A stretch of 64,000 nucleotides of DNA from Pocillopora verrucosa (lineage: Eukaryota > Cnidaria > Anthozoa > Scleractinia > Pocilloporidae), in contig NC_089324.1 in NCBI RefSeq assembly GCF_036669915.1, forward strand, positions 124,001 through 188,000. The letters are read 5' to 3'. A program made the position numbers and the translations under genes. Under the pieces are notes generated by a model. It was not told the DNA's origin, made no database searches, and was given only the letters and a program-made list of their open reading frames with translations. Numbering within the stretch: position 1 is the first letter of the stretch; each line of letters begins with the position of its first letter. Positions 11,757 to 22,590 of this stretch are shown piece after piece.

Positions 11757-11960
11757 GGTTAAAATTAATTAAACCCTCATCATTTCCATTATTCTCATGA
11801 CCTTAATATTTATATAATATTAATATAGTATTAATATTAATATAAGGGTTAATTAAACCCTCATCATTTCCTTTATTCTCATGACCTTAATATTTGAGTC
11901 AGGAGTGACACTGTAAGGAGAAATTAGATGCTAGTCAGTCTTAGGGGTTAAAGGGTTAAA
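11757..11960. repeat. Degenerate TTAA MITE with internal duplication
   Basis: AATTAAACCCTCATCATTTCC and the following 30 bases occur twice, at about 11765 and 11848, around an AT-only spacer. The end (GAGTGACACTGTAAGGAGAAATTAGATG) matches the intact element at 57447-57657. Both sit at the same place, just downstream of a TPR-CHAT gene, so the insertion predates duplication of that block. Confidence 0.55.
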
Positions 11961-12537
11961 TTGATAAAATTACTGGAGTATTTATGTGAATACAAAGGTT
12001 TGCATTATTATACGATTAAGAGTATCTCCTTTTTTCTTTTCTTTAAATATATTTATTTTGGCATGTTAAACCACAATATTTTTGTCAAAAGCCTTGCAAG
12101 AAATTTCCAAACATTTAAGCTCAGAAAACAATTCTTTTCCTAGGTCACACATTTGTTTAAAAGTCTCTTGAATTGAATAACTAATCACCTTTGAAAAAGG
12201 ATTTAAAATTTTCTTTCCTTGAAGAACTAACCACGTTCGAAACCTAAAAACTGTCACACTTTGCTTGGTTTGTTCACTGAACTTATGACTTAAAAAAATA
12301 AATTGGAGTTTTTTAACTTCGGAACTCTTATAAAGAAATACTCTACACGCTGTCTTGTTTCAAATTAATAAACTTAGATATCTGATAAGTATTTTACAGA
12401 AATGCTTTCCTCTGTGTATCGATCCGAGTTGTCCTTCGCAGATGGCGTCCTCTTTTTACAGGCTTGTTATTAAATAGTTGTGAGCTTTACTAAATCTAGT
12501 TCATTCTGCTACAGAGGTTTTATCAAAGTCATGGCTC
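11958..12537. repeat. 3' flank of TPR-CHAT, shared with the 58-kb copy
   Basis: The stretch matches 57658-58201 almost base for base, with a shorter match at about 4805-5028. It shows that the paralogues spread as segments that include non-coding flanks, not as processed copies. Confidence 0.75.
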
Positions 12538-15500
12538 TTAAGGTGCGTTAGGCACCGGCCAATTTCCAAAATCAAATGTCACGTTGTCGCCCATGATCAT
12601 AAATGGCGCCCATTGAGAAACTTTGTCAAAGCCGTTATTTCTCATCCACTTCCTGGCCTTGTGAAGAGATTCACTGGCGCTTTCACCGCGGAACAAATGT
12701 TTGTAGAAACAAGTCATGAACTGCTCTGTGGCTATGTCATCCAGCCTCCATCGCGCCACTAACACTGAACGAGCTCCGGATCCCAAGAACGCTCGGGCAA
12801 TTCCAATAACTCCCTCGGTTCTAATCTGTCCACGAGCACTGTGACAACAACTAAGCACCACTAGTTTAGCTCGCAACTGAGTTTTTGAAATATCTGCCAT
12901 CGTCAAAAGATAATCTTCTTCTCGAGGAAAAGGTGGGAGTAGGGTAGGGTGCCTAGGAGAAAGAGTAATCTCCCCTCTTTCGGGATCTCCATGCGCAGCA
13001 ATGTGTATCAGGCTCACTGAATTTATCGCTTGGAGTACAGAATGCTTTGTAGCGGACTCTCCTATCAAAGGCCTTACGCCAAGAAGTGTTCCAATCATCT
13101 CTGCTTCCTTTCTTGCACACGGCAATGGTATCATCTTTCTGCACCTTCCCTTGTAAATCACCGTTTCAACCACAGGGTCACCCACTACCAGTGCCCCGGT
13201 CTGACTGTGATAGTCTGGAGGACTGTCTTGAACAAGCTTTAGAGTCGTAAGAGAGGGAACCAACCGAATCCTGCATGTCTCTGATAAATACTTGCCTCCT
13301 TCGTCAGCCAAGGCTGCAAATGGCACTTGGTACACACAGGAATCAGGGACAATTATGATCTCGGGCTGATTAAGTAAACTGGCCACAGGAGCGATGATAA
13401 TCTTGTAACACAAGTCAAGACTTGTTTTGAAATCTTCGGTGTCATAGTGAAGTGACATCAGTTCTTTAAAAAATTCATCTACCTCAGGGACTATTCCGGT
13501 CACCTTGTTGGGGTCCAGGTTCACTTTCTTTTCTGAAAAAAGAATAGCTCCCGTTGCTTTTATTATCCAAAACCGCACCTCATCTCCACCAACCGAAATG
13601 TACAGGCATGCACAGTCTGCTTCTTTTCTGATGATCCCTTGAATGCCACACCAAGACTGTGGATCGCTTGAGATCTGCTCTTGAACAGAGTACCGAGCTG
13701 TCATCAAGTCGGCCAGGCCTCTTGCCCTTCTCAGCTCCTCGACGTAAAGGGCGCCTTCGGGCTCTCCAATGGAAGAAAGCAACCCACTTAATAACTTGTA
13801 GGGAAAGGTGCCGTACTCTTCTAAAAGACATATTTGCAACTCATCGTTTTCTTTAAGAAAACCTCTCAAAGTTTCGAACTTTTGAATGACTTGAAAAAGA
13901 TACGAAGAAGCTTCCTCAAGATGACCTTTTGACATCACTAACACCGATAGATGACAAAGGCAGCAAAACTCGTTCAAAATGTTTCCAATATCCCTACTTA
14001 ATAGTAGAGCTTGCTTAACGTATTCTTCGGCTATGTCCTTTTTACCAAGAGATTGGTAACACAATCCTAACATTTGGTAGCTGGCTACTATTTTTTCTCT
14101 ATCACCGATGTCCATACAAATTGTAAGGGCTTTCTCGCAATATTCTTGAACCTTGTCATATTCACCACACTTAAGAGAAATTGAACCAAGGTGTATGTAG
14201 TCTACTGCTTCTCCAATTCTATCATCGATACCCTTTCTAACTTTCATTGCCTTCTTTAGATAGTCGTCAGCCTTTGCATACAAGCCGAGTAAGAGAAACG
14301 TTGATGTAAGGATTCTATAGATTGTTGCTTCTCCATCCCTATCACCAATTTCTTTTTTGATAGCGAGTGCTTTCTCTTGATATTCTAGGGCCTTGTCATA
14401 TTGACCGAGTGATTGGAACAAAGTTCCTAGGTTTCCGTAGCTTGTTGCTTCTCCATCTCTGTCACCAATTTCTATTTTGATAGCGAGTGCTTTCTCTTGA
14501 TATTCTCGGGCCTTGTCATATTGACCGAGTGATTGGAAGTAAGTTCCTAGGTTTCCGTAGCTTCTTGCTTCTCCATCCCTGTCACCAATTTCTATTCTGA
14601 TAGCGAGTGCTTTCTCTTGATATTCTCGGGCCTTGTCATATTGACCGAGTGATCGGAACAAAGTTCCTAGGTTTCCGTAGCTTGTTGCTTCTCCATCTCT
14701 GTCACCAATTTCTATTTTGATAGCGAGTGCTTTCTCTTGATATTCTCGGGCCTTGTCATATTGACCGAGTGATTGGAACAAAGTTCCTAGGTTTCCGTAG
14801 CTTGTTGCTTCTCCATCTCTGTCACCAATTTCTATTTTGATAGCGAGTGCTTTCTCTTGATATTCTCGGGCCTTGTCATATTGACCGAGTGATTGGAACA
14901 AAGTTCCTAGGTTTCCGTAGCTTGTTGCTTCTCCATACCTGTCACCAATTTCTATTGTGATAGCGAGTGCTTTCTCTTGATATTCTCGGGCCTTGTCATA
15001 TTGACCGAGTGATTGGAACAAAGTTCCTAGGTTTCCGTAGCTTGTTGCTTCTCCATCCCTGTCACCAATTTCTATTCTGATACCGAGTGCTTTCTCTTGA
15101 TATTCTCGGGCCTTGTCATATTGACCGAGTGATTGGAACAAAGTTCCTTGGTTTCCGTAGCTTGTTGCTTCTCCATCTCTGTCACCAATTTCTATTCTGA
15201 TACCGAGTGCTTTCTCTTGATATTCTCGGGCCTTGTCATATTGACCGAGTGATCGGAACAAAGTTCCTAGGTTTCCGTAGCTTGTTGCTTCTCCATCTCT
15301 GTCACCAATTTCTATTTTGATAGCGAGTGCTTTCTCTTGATATTCTCGGGCCTTGTCATATTGACCGAGTGATTGGAACAAAGTTCCTAGGTTTCCGTAG
15401 CTTGTTGCTTCTCCATCCCTGTCACCAATTTCTATTCTGATACCGAGTGCTTTCTCTTGATATTCTCGGGCCTTGTCATATTGACCGAGTGATTGGAACA

Positions 15501-16896
15501 AAGTTCCTTGGTTTCCGTAGCTTGTTGCTTCTCCATCTCTGTCACCAATTTCTATTCTGATACCGAGTGCTTTCTCTTGATATTCTCGGGCCTTGTCATA
15601 TTGACCGAGTGATTGGAAGCAAGTTCCTAGGTTTCCGTAGCTTGTTGCTTCTCCATCCCTGTCACCAATTTCTATTCTGATACCGAGTGCTTTCTCTTGA
15701 TATTCTCGGGCCTTGTCATATTGACCGAGTGATTGGAAGCAAGTTCCTAGGTTTCCGTAGCTTCTTGCTTCTCCATCCCTGTCACCAATTTCTATTTTGA
15801 TAGCGAGTGCTTTCTCTTGATATTCTCGGGCCTTGTCATATTGACCGAGTGATCGGAACAAAGTTCCTAGGTTTCCGTAGCTTTTTGCTTCTCCATCCCT
15901 GTCACCAATTTCTATTCTGATAGCGAGTGCTTTCTCTTGATATTCTCGGGCCTTGTCATATTGACCGAGTGATCGGAACAAAGTTCCTAGGTTTCCGTAG
16001 CTTGTTGCTTCTCCATCTCTGTCACCAATTTCTATTTTGATAGCGAGTGCTTTCTCTTGATATTCTCGGGCCTTGTCATATTGACCGAGTGATTGGAAGC
16101 AAGTTCCTAGGTTTCCGTAGCTTGTTGCTTCTCCATCCCTGTCACCAATTTCTATTCTGATAGCGAGTGCTTTCTCTTGATATTCTCGGGCCTTGTCATA
16201 TTGACCGAGTGATTGGAACAAAGTTCCTAGGTTTCCGTAGCTTGTTGCTTCTCCTTTTCTGTCACCAATTTCTATTCTGATAGCGAGTGCTTTCTCTTGA
16301 TATTCTCGGGCCTTGTCATATTGGCCGAGTGATCGGAACAAAGTTCCTAGGTTTCCGTAGCTTGTTGCTTCTCCTTTTCTGTCGCCAATTTCTATTGTGA
16401 AAGCGAGTGCTTTCTCTTGATATTCTCGGGCCTTGTGATATTGACTATGCGATTGGAACATTTTTCCGAGCATTGCGTAACACAGTGCCTGGCCATGTAT
16501 GTTTCCCATCGTTTTCATGATGTTGATTGCTGATTCGTAAAATTTCCAGGCCTCCATTAATTTGCCTTGTACCTGAAGTATTTCTGCCAGTTTTAAATGT
16601 AGCCATCCTTTTTCAGCTGTGTCATTCGAATCCAGGTATAGGAGGAGTTCCCTGAGGTATTTTTCTGTACTTGTGTAATCCTTTATATAATCGTAAGCAC
16701 AGATTATTGCCAAGTAGATGACACGGAATATTAAGTTTGCCAATGAACTATCGATAGCCTGCGCCTGACTGTGTAATATAATCAAACATTCCTTGTATAC
16801 CTCGATGGCTTGCAACACGCGACCAGTTTTGCGAAGGAACTGGGCGACCACTATACCTATGAAGATAGCTGATATAGCTTCTTCTATGCTGTCCAT
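12538..16896 (-). CDS. TPR-CHAT domain protein (TTC28-like), intact, intronless, 1452 aa
   Basis: A single open frame from ATG at 16896 (context AAGATGG) to TAA at 12538. Residues 1-172 are helical and TPR-like. Residues 173-852 are 17 almost identical 40-residue TPR units (core SYGNLGTLFQSLGQYDKA). Degenerate TPRs follow to about 1010. The C-terminus is a CHAT domain with presumed catalytic His1302 (LIHIAAHGDPERG) and Cys1351 (VVLSCCHSARG). CHAT belongs to the caspase/separase clan of cysteine proteases; TPRs bind partner proteins. No signal peptide or membrane segment is obvious, so a cytosolic protein is likely. A pyrimidine tract ending in CTGAG just upstream of the ATG could be the acceptor of a 5' UTR intron. 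It is the only one of three paralogues in the window without frame damage. The substrate is unknown; TTC28-like is a homology label only. Confidence 0.88.
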   Translation of the reverse strand: MDSIEEAISAIFIGIVVAQFLRKTGRVLQAIEVYKECLIILHSQAQAIDSSLANLIFRVIYLAIICAYDYIKDYTSTEKYLRELLLYLDSNDTAEKGWLHLKLAEILQVQGKLMEAWKFYESAINIMKTMGNIHGQALCYAMLGKMFQSHSQYHKAREYQEKALAFTIEIGDRKGEATSYGNLGTLFRSLGQYDKAREYQEKALAIRIEIGDRKGEATSYGNLGTLFQSLGQYDKAREYQEKALAIRIEIGDRDGEATSYGNLGTCFQSLGQYDKAREYQEKALAIKIEIGDRDGEATSYGNLGTLFRSLGQYDKAREYQEKALAIRIEIGDRDGEAKSYGNLGTLFRSLGQYDKAREYQEKALAIKIEIGDRDGEARSYGNLGTCFQSLGQYDKAREYQEKALGIRIEIGDRDGEATSYGNLGTCFQSLGQYDKAREYQEKALGIRIEIGDRDGEATSYGNQGTLFQSLGQYDKAREYQEKALGIRIEIGDRDGEATSYGNLGTLFQSLGQYDKAREYQEKALAIKIEIGDRDGEATSYGNLGTLFRSLGQYDKAREYQEKALGIRIEIGDRDGEATSYGNQGTLFQSLGQYDKAREYQEKALGIRIEIGDRDGEATSYGNLGTLFQSLGQYDKAREYQEKALAITIEIGDRYGEATSYGNLGTLFQSLGQYDKAREYQEKALAIKIEIGDRDGEATSYGNLGTLFQSLGQYDKAREYQEKALAIKIEIGDRDGEATSYGNLGTLFRSLGQYDKAREYQEKALAIRIEIGDRDGEARSYGNLGTYFQSLGQYDKAREYQEKALAIKIEIGDRDGEATSYGNLGTLFQSLGQYDKALEYQEKALAIKKEIGDRDGEATIYRILTSTFLLLGLYAKADDYLKKAMKVRKGIDDRIGEAVDYIHLGSISLKCGEYDKVQEYCEKALTICMDIGDREKIVASYQMLGLCYQSLGKKDIAEEYVKQALLLSRDIGNILNEFCCLCHLSVLVMSKGHLEEASSYLFQVIQKFETLRGFLKENDELQICLLEEYGTFPYKLLSGLLSSIGEPEGALYVEELRRARGLADLMTARYSVQEQISSDPQSWCGIQGIIRKEADCACLYISVGGDEVRFWIIKATGAILFSEKKVNLDPNKVTGIVPEVDEFFKELMSLHYDTEDFKTSLDLCYKIIIAPVASLLNQPEIIIVPDSCVYQVPFAALADEGGKYLSETCRIRLVPSLTTLKLVQDSPPDYHSQTGALVVGDPVVETVIYKGRCRKMIPLPCARKEAEMIGTLLGVRPLIGESATKHSVLQAINSVSLIHIAAHGDPERGEITLSPRHPTLLPPFPREEDYLLTMADISKTQLRAKLVVLSCCHSARGQIRTEGVIGIARAFLGSGARSVLVARWRLDDIATEQFMTCFYKHLFRGESASESLHKARKWMRNNGFDKVSQWAPFMIMGDNVTFDFGNWPVPNAP
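14341..16380 (-). repeat. 17 x 120-bp tandem repeat inside the TPR-CHAT gene
   Basis: The period is exactly 120 bp (40 codons) over 2040 bp. Units differ at few sites: Lys/Arg/Thr in AIxIEIG, Ala/Gly in LAI/LGI, Leu/Cys/Tyr in GTLF, Gln/Arg in FQSL, Leu/Gln in GNLG. Such sameness at DNA level indicates recent amplification or gene conversion. Confidence 0.95.
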
Positions 16897-17290
16897 CTTG
16901 ACCCTGTTTCTTCTCAGTTTGAAAAAAAAAAAGGAGAAATTAGTGAAAACTTATACACGGACTGTTTATCTTTAAATTTCAATTTTTATCTTCCCCTCCC
17001 CGCCTTGTATTCTTTTTGTGTTCACGCGCAGCGCACGTGATTTCACAGTTAAGTTAGCAAATCACGTCAAAGAACTCTAACCTTGACATTGGACTGAGGT
17101 AGACATTTTTCGCATACTTTTATTTTATTTTATTTTAGCCAAATGTTGTGGTTCATTTAACAAGTTTAATACATATTTAGTACGGAGTTTGGACTCTAGC
17201 CCCTTGTTCGTAGATCGATATTTTACATTGTCCATCAAAGAGGCCCTGAGGAAGACACCTTTGCCGTCTATTCTAGGGAGTTACGACATC
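16897..17290. repeat. 5' flank of the intact TPR-CHAT gene, shared with the 63-kb copy
   Basis: It matches 63053-63440 with scattered indels and should hold the promoter. No TATA or initiator motif stands out, but the duplication makes it a candidate shared control region. Confidence 0.55.
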
Positions 17291-17699
17291 ACGGGCGACG
17301 AGTGGGGAAAGAAGAAAAGACCGAAATACGAGTGGTCAGCGGGGAAACAAATTTAATACTTCGTATAGAGACATATCAGTTATAGTTGCGGAAAACAATA
17401 GTGTTATAAAGCCGAAATATCAACAGTATACTTCGCTAAATAAAATGTTAAGCAATTTTTCAAAAGTGTTGATGGCAAATATATCTTTTACTGCTGTATT
17501 AAACAATAGAGGTATCGGAAAAGGCATCGGTGGCATCCGGAAAGAAACCAAGAAGAATTATATTTACGTTTTGTAACTTGCTGCGTGACGAAAAAAGAAA
17601 ACCAAAACTGTGGTCCCCAAATGAATTCTCCCACCTTGCCCCAAAAAAATTTCAAATTTTCCGCCAAGCCTTTATGGTCATTGGCTCCCGTGTAGCCCC

Positions 17700-18018
17700 T
17701 AACTATGGCTTATAGGTTTTTAGTGTTAAATTGTAAAACTCCCCGAAGTCTACGGCAGTTAAACGAAGCGCTACGGAGAATAAAGAAATTTTACAACTAC
17801 CGTTCGCAGAGTGCTGCTACGGCAAGCTACGGAAAACTTGGAACTTTGTTCCGATCACTTGGTCAATATGACAAGGCCCGGCAATATCAGGAAAAGCGCT
17901 CGCTATCAGAATAGAAATTGGCGACAGGGATGGAGAAGCAACAAGTTACTTCAACCTAGGAACTTTGTTCCAATCACTCGGTCAATATGATAAGGCCCGA
18001 GAATATCAGGAGAAATAG
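17700..18018 (+). pseudogene. Solo TPR fragment of the TPR-CHAT family, opposite strand
   Basis: About 1.5 TPR units on the plus strand (SYGKLGTLFRSLGQYDKA, then a second unit in another frame ending EYQEK and a stop). Directly before it, without a stop, lies a copy of the hammerhead-like repeat (GTTCGCAGAGTGCTG). There is no CHAT domain. A second fragment with the same downstream flank lies at 22395-22590. Confidence 0.75.
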
Positions 18019-18985
18019 AATTTTCAACTTTTAATAATTCGGCTAATCGCTGTTTCAAGTTTAAATCGTTTACCCGAATAAAGAGAATGTATAAACTCAA
18101 ATAGATGACCAATGTTGTATATTTTTAGGAAAATTCCTCTTTGTAAGAGAGGTTCAGGTTCAATTTTCCTCTTTCCCTCCCCTCCCTAAAAGGGGTATCA
18201 TTTCTCACTTACATGAAGCGAGATCCTCTCGATCATGACATCACGTGATTGTTACAATATTTCCGTCTTATTTAGATTAACACCCTTAAGAGATAAACGG
18301 AGAGAGCAATGTGATGTCTTTTAAGGGTACAACATTGATCAACTCAGCCGTTCCTCTTATTTACCAACTTTGTCTTCGATGACGCAAATCGCACTAGAAA
18401 ATGAACAGCTCATGAAGTGATAGTCGTCGAAGACAAATAGATTACAGTTTCAAGACAGAAGCTTCAATTCAGCACTGTAACAAGTCTTGATTGTAATTTT
18501 GGGTTAAAAATCCAACGAATCTTGCAAAACAGTGTATACTGAGACCGGATGTTACATGTAACCAAAGTGAATTGTTTCATTTTTGGGATCAATATCAGTA
18601 TCTGGGCAACTGCCCACCTACCCCTCCCCTAGCTCAACAACAGTCAATTGACCACAAGTTAAGGTTAATGTTGGTTTAGGGGAGGGGTAGGTGGGCAGTT
18701 GCCTAGATACTGATATTGATCCCATTTTTGCATGCTCACATCTGTCATCGGTAAAAAAAGTTAAACGTACAAAACCGAAATACATTTACATACATTAGAT
18801 GGCACTTCATAAGTTGGATAACAAATATCCGTCTCTCCTTATCTTTCCTTCAATGGAAGGAACAAAATGAATTTCATTTGAGCTTTTCTAATGGGTATTC
18901 GGAATTCAAATTTTCTCGTAACGGTTGAAACTCTGCTCGAGGTTGGTGCGTTGGTAGATGGCCCTTCGGCTAATTCAGAGGATGA
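17822..18985. repeat. Segmental duplication, copy 1 (partner 22395-23430)
   Basis: The TPR scrap and the following 1.1 kb recur at 22395-23430 with point differences. Copy 1 carries an extra 137-bp element plus its 8-bp target duplication (18586-18730) that copy 2 lacks. Confidence 0.8.
18586..18722. mobile_element. 137-bp hAT-like MITE with 8-bp target site duplication
   Basis: The ends GGATCAATATCAG and CTGATATTGATCC are perfect inverted repeats. The interior is also nearly palindromic (CCACCTACCCCTCCCCTA against GGGGAGGGGTAGGTGG). It is flanked by CATTTTTG on both sides (18578-18585 and 18723-18730). The paralogous empty site near 23163 has one CATTTTTG. The 8-bp duplication fits hAT-type transposition. 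Same family: 27849-27985, 39801-39923, 47133-47263. Confidence 0.88.
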
Positions 18986-19149
18986 CGGAATTTAATATTC
19001 AGATACCAACTGGAAAATTTAACGGGCTAACAGAACTCAACAAGTTTCATTTGACCTGCTGATTCATATGTAGTTTACAGTAATTCAATTCAATTGTGTA
19101 AGAAGGAACAATGCTTTTAACAAAACCGATTTACTGGGCTCTCAAGAGA

Positions 19150-20612
19150 GCTCGTGTCGCATCAGACTGCTTACTGCTAATTCGAAACTGCCCAGCCCAT
19201 ATCATAATAGGCTTTGATAATAATCGCATTTCCTTGCAACAAGCTCGCGTTTCTAGAAATTAAATCAGAGAGTAAGTTTTCTTTGATCTGCTTCCTAAAT
19301 ATATATTATGACAGGTTTTGCATGTGTTCAGAAAATGTTCTATATAAGCTACCTTTCTGTAAAGTCCCGTATTCTATGGAGTGGTTGTTATAATTGCCCG
19401 TACATAATCGATACGAACTTTATTTGATAATCTTGCATTTTGATTGTGAAAATCCTTGAAAAAGTACATTATTTGTCGACGTTTTTGGAAAAGTGATGTA
19501 AGGTATCGAAATATAAACAATGATCTCTTTTCCTTTATATATCTCACTCAATGGAAGAAGCCATAGCTTCTTTTCAAAGAGGGGGGAAGCAGTGAGATTT
19601 CTGTAAGCTATTAATGTTGATTTTCTTATGATCATTTTTTTGAAGCTTTCGTAACGATGCTAGTGTTGTTTGGATTTCTACAACAGTCAGCATTGATGCA
19701 AATTGCCTTTTGAAGTTAAAAACGTTCGTTATTCATTTTGATGATGGTAAAGGGACTTGTATAAGATCTTCCGAAGGAAGTCAACTTTGTACTGGAAAAA
19801 AGTAGATCTCCAAGGTAAAAAGTCAAGAATTTATAAAAATTATATTTTTTGTCTCTTGTCACGCCATCAAACTGAAAGTAAACGGACAGAGTCGGCTTAA
19901 AGCCAAGAACCATCGAGGAAATTTATACCAAATTTCGGACAAAATTTGATGGGGTGTAGTTTGAGGAGGCCAGTTTTGTTCCTTTTCATAGACTTCAAAT
20001 GTAATGACCGTAAAGTAAATGAATATTGTTTCGTTTCGACATAAAAATGATACGTTACGCATTGCCGTTTTGCAAAGACTTATTTGACGACTCAGGAGAG
20101 AAACAATCACTCGATACCAAGATTTTTATACGTTCATGATATCTTCCTGAGCCAGCCATTTAAATATTTAGGAAAAGCATTGGAGGTCATGTTTATGGCT
20201 GGCGATAAGTTTCATTTTTCATGCGTTTTTTTCCTTTCGGGGTAAAACGTCATTACTCTTGTGTGCCGTAATATTTTTAATTTTGGATTTTATAGCGTCA
20301 AGCGAAAACTTAGGATATCGCCCGGCGTAATCATCCGTTTAGTGTTAGACAAAAAATTTAATTTTCAAATCGTTTCCAGTACTGCTGTATTCGCTGTGAA
20401 CGACCTGCACATCACGGGTCATTTTGATTAAAAAAGCCCCAATTCCTCAAAATATTATCAGAGAGTTTAAAAGTTTCTTTTTTGTTGTTTTTTGTTAAAT
20501 AACTCTGATCACAGTTCTCATTTTTCCTTCAAGTTGTCAAAAATTGGTAACAACAGCTTTACCTTCTTAGACTATTCAGGAGAGCCGTAACCAAAAGGAT
20601 CTTCGGTTGTTT
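19150..20612. repeat. Large tandem duplication, unit 1 (about 1.46 kb)
   Basis: Begins near CTCGTGTCGCATCAGACTGC and ends at GGATCTTCGGTTGTTTG. It is repeated head to tail as 20613-22140. Short minus-strand open stretches (for example 71 codons at 19420) occur in both units but have no family features. Confidence 0.85.
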
Positions 20613-22140
20613 GCTCGTGTCACATCATACTGCTTACTGCTAATTCGAAACTGCCCAGCCCATATCATAATAGGCTTTAATAATAATCGCATTTCCTTGC
20701 AACAAGCTCGCGTTTCTAGATATTAAATCAGAGAGTAGGTTTTCTTTGATCTGCTTCCTAAATATATATTATGACTCACAGGTTTTGCATGTGTTCAGAA
20801 AATTTTCTATATAAGCTACCTTTCTGTAAAGTCCTGATTCTATGGAGTGGTTGTTATAATTGCCCGTACATAATCGATACGAACTTTATTTGATAATCTT
20901 GCATTTTGATTGTGAAAATCCTTGAAAAAGTGCATTATTTGTCGACGTTTTTGGAAAAGTGATGTAAGGTATCGAAATATAAACAATGATCTCTTTTCCT
21001 TTATATATCTCACTCAATGGAAGAAGCCATAGCTTCTTTTCAAAGAGGGAGGAAACAGTGAGATTTCTGTATGCTGTTAATGTTGTTATTCTTATGATCA
21101 TTTTTTTGAAGCTTTCGAAACGATGCTAGTGTTGTTTGGATTTCTACAACAGTCAGCATTGATGCAAATTGCCTTTTGAAGTTAGAAACGTTCGTTATTC
21201 ATTTTGATGAGGGTAAAGGGACTTGTATAAGATCTTCCGAAGGAAGTCAACTTTTTACTGGAAAAAAGTAGAAGACCACCATGGTATAAAGTCAAGAATT
21301 TATAAAAATTATTTTTTTTGTCTCTTGTCACGCCATCAAACTGAAAGTAAACGGACAGAGTCGGCTTAAAGCCAAGAACCATCGAGGAAATTTATACCAA
21401 TGCGGCTATGTCTTTCTTTCGAAGTCAGTTATTTCCCACTGAATAGGCGATCGCCCAAATTTCGGACAAAATTTGATGGGGTGTAGTTTGAGGAGGCCAG
21501 TTTTTTACCTTCTTATAGACTACAAATGTAATGACCGTAAAGTAAATGAATATTGTTTCTTTTCGACATAAAAATGATACGTTACGCGTTGCGTTCTTGC
21601 AAAGACTTATTTGACGACTCAGGAGAGAAACAATCACTCGATACCAAGATTTTTATACATTCATGATATCTTCCTGAGCCAGCCATTTAAATATTTAGGA
21701 AAAGCATTGGAGGTCATGTTTATGGCTGGCGAAAAGTTTCATTTTTCATGCGTTTTTTTCCTTTCGGGGTAAAACGTCATTACTCTTGTGTGCCGTAATA
21801 TTTTTAATTTGGGATTTTATAGCGTCAAGCGAAAACTAAGGATATCGCCCGGCGCAATCATCCGTTTAGTGTTAGACAAAAATTTAATTTTCAAATGGTT
21901 TCCAGTTCTGCTGTATTCGCTGTGAACGACCTGCACATCACGGGTCATTTTGATTAAAAAAGCCCCAATTCCTCAAAATATTATCAGAGAGTTTAAAAGT
22001 TTCTTTTTTTTTGTTTTTTGTTAAATAACTCTGATCACAGTTCTCATTTTTCCTTCAAGTTGTCAAAAATTGGTAACAACAGCTTTACCTTCTTAGACTA
22101 TTCAGGAGAGCCGTAACCAAAAGGATCTTCGGTTGTTTGT
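20613..22140. repeat. Large tandem duplication, unit 2 (about 1.53 kb)
   Basis: Same content as unit 1 with point changes, small indels and an extra block of about 55 bases at 21402-21456 (contains GGCTATGTC and AGGCGATCGCC). The first 500 bases also resemble 63490-64000. Confidence 0.85.
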
Positions 22141-22394
22141 AAGCAGCTCCCCCAACAGTAATGATAAAGAAACACCATGGTTTGCTCCTAAATCATTGTT
22201 ACATTATGATATAAAACTCCTCTCTGCCCTCTTCCCCATTAAAAAAATCCCCCCCCCCCCTTAATTATCCACTACTACTGGAAAGTTTCGATAAGATTCA
22301 GGAAAAGAATCCGTGGAAAAAACTTGATCTATTCAGGAAAAAGGCTTTTCAAGAATTTCATAATTATTTCCAAATTCTTGAAAAGCCACATGCC
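22141..22394. other. Short unique spacer
   Basis: It includes a poly-C run at about 22250 and no gene. Confidence 0.4.
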
Positions 22395-22590
22395 ACGGAA
22401 ACCTAAGAACTTTGTTCCGATCAGTTGGTTAATATGACAAGGCCCGAGAATATCAGGATAAAACACTCGCTATCAGAATAGAAATTGGCGACAGGGATGG
22501 AGAAGCAATAAGCTACGGAAACCTAGGAACTTTGTTCCATTTACTTGGTCCGATATAACAAGGCCCGAGAATATCATGAGAAATAGATTT
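22395..22590 (+). pseudogene. Second solo TPR fragment
   Basis: About 1.5 degraded TPR units on the plus strand (SYGNLGTLF readable, then a frameshift after CTTGGTCCGATAT). It heads segmental-duplication copy 2 and has no CHAT domain. Confidence 0.7.

Noticed and set aside
13580-13856. Open frames antisense or out of frame to the TPR-CHAT gene
   Set aside because: Shadows of the real coding frame; repeated in the paralogues only because the DNA is.
14341-16380. CRISPR array suggested by regular repeats
   Set aside because: The repeats are 120-bp, abut without spacers, and encode TPR units in an open frame of a eukaryotic gene.
5029-16896. Bacterial contamination because CHAT-TPR proteins are common in cyanobacteria
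   Set aside because: Flanks carry eukaryotic repeats and intron-bearing SETD2 and UGT genes; TTC28-like CHAT genes are native to animals and expanded in corals.
19420-21101. Pair of conserved 71-codon minus-strand ORFs (19420-19635 and 20886-21101)
   Set aside because: They are similar only because the 1.5-kb segment is duplicated; no family motifs, splice context or excess of silent changes is visible.
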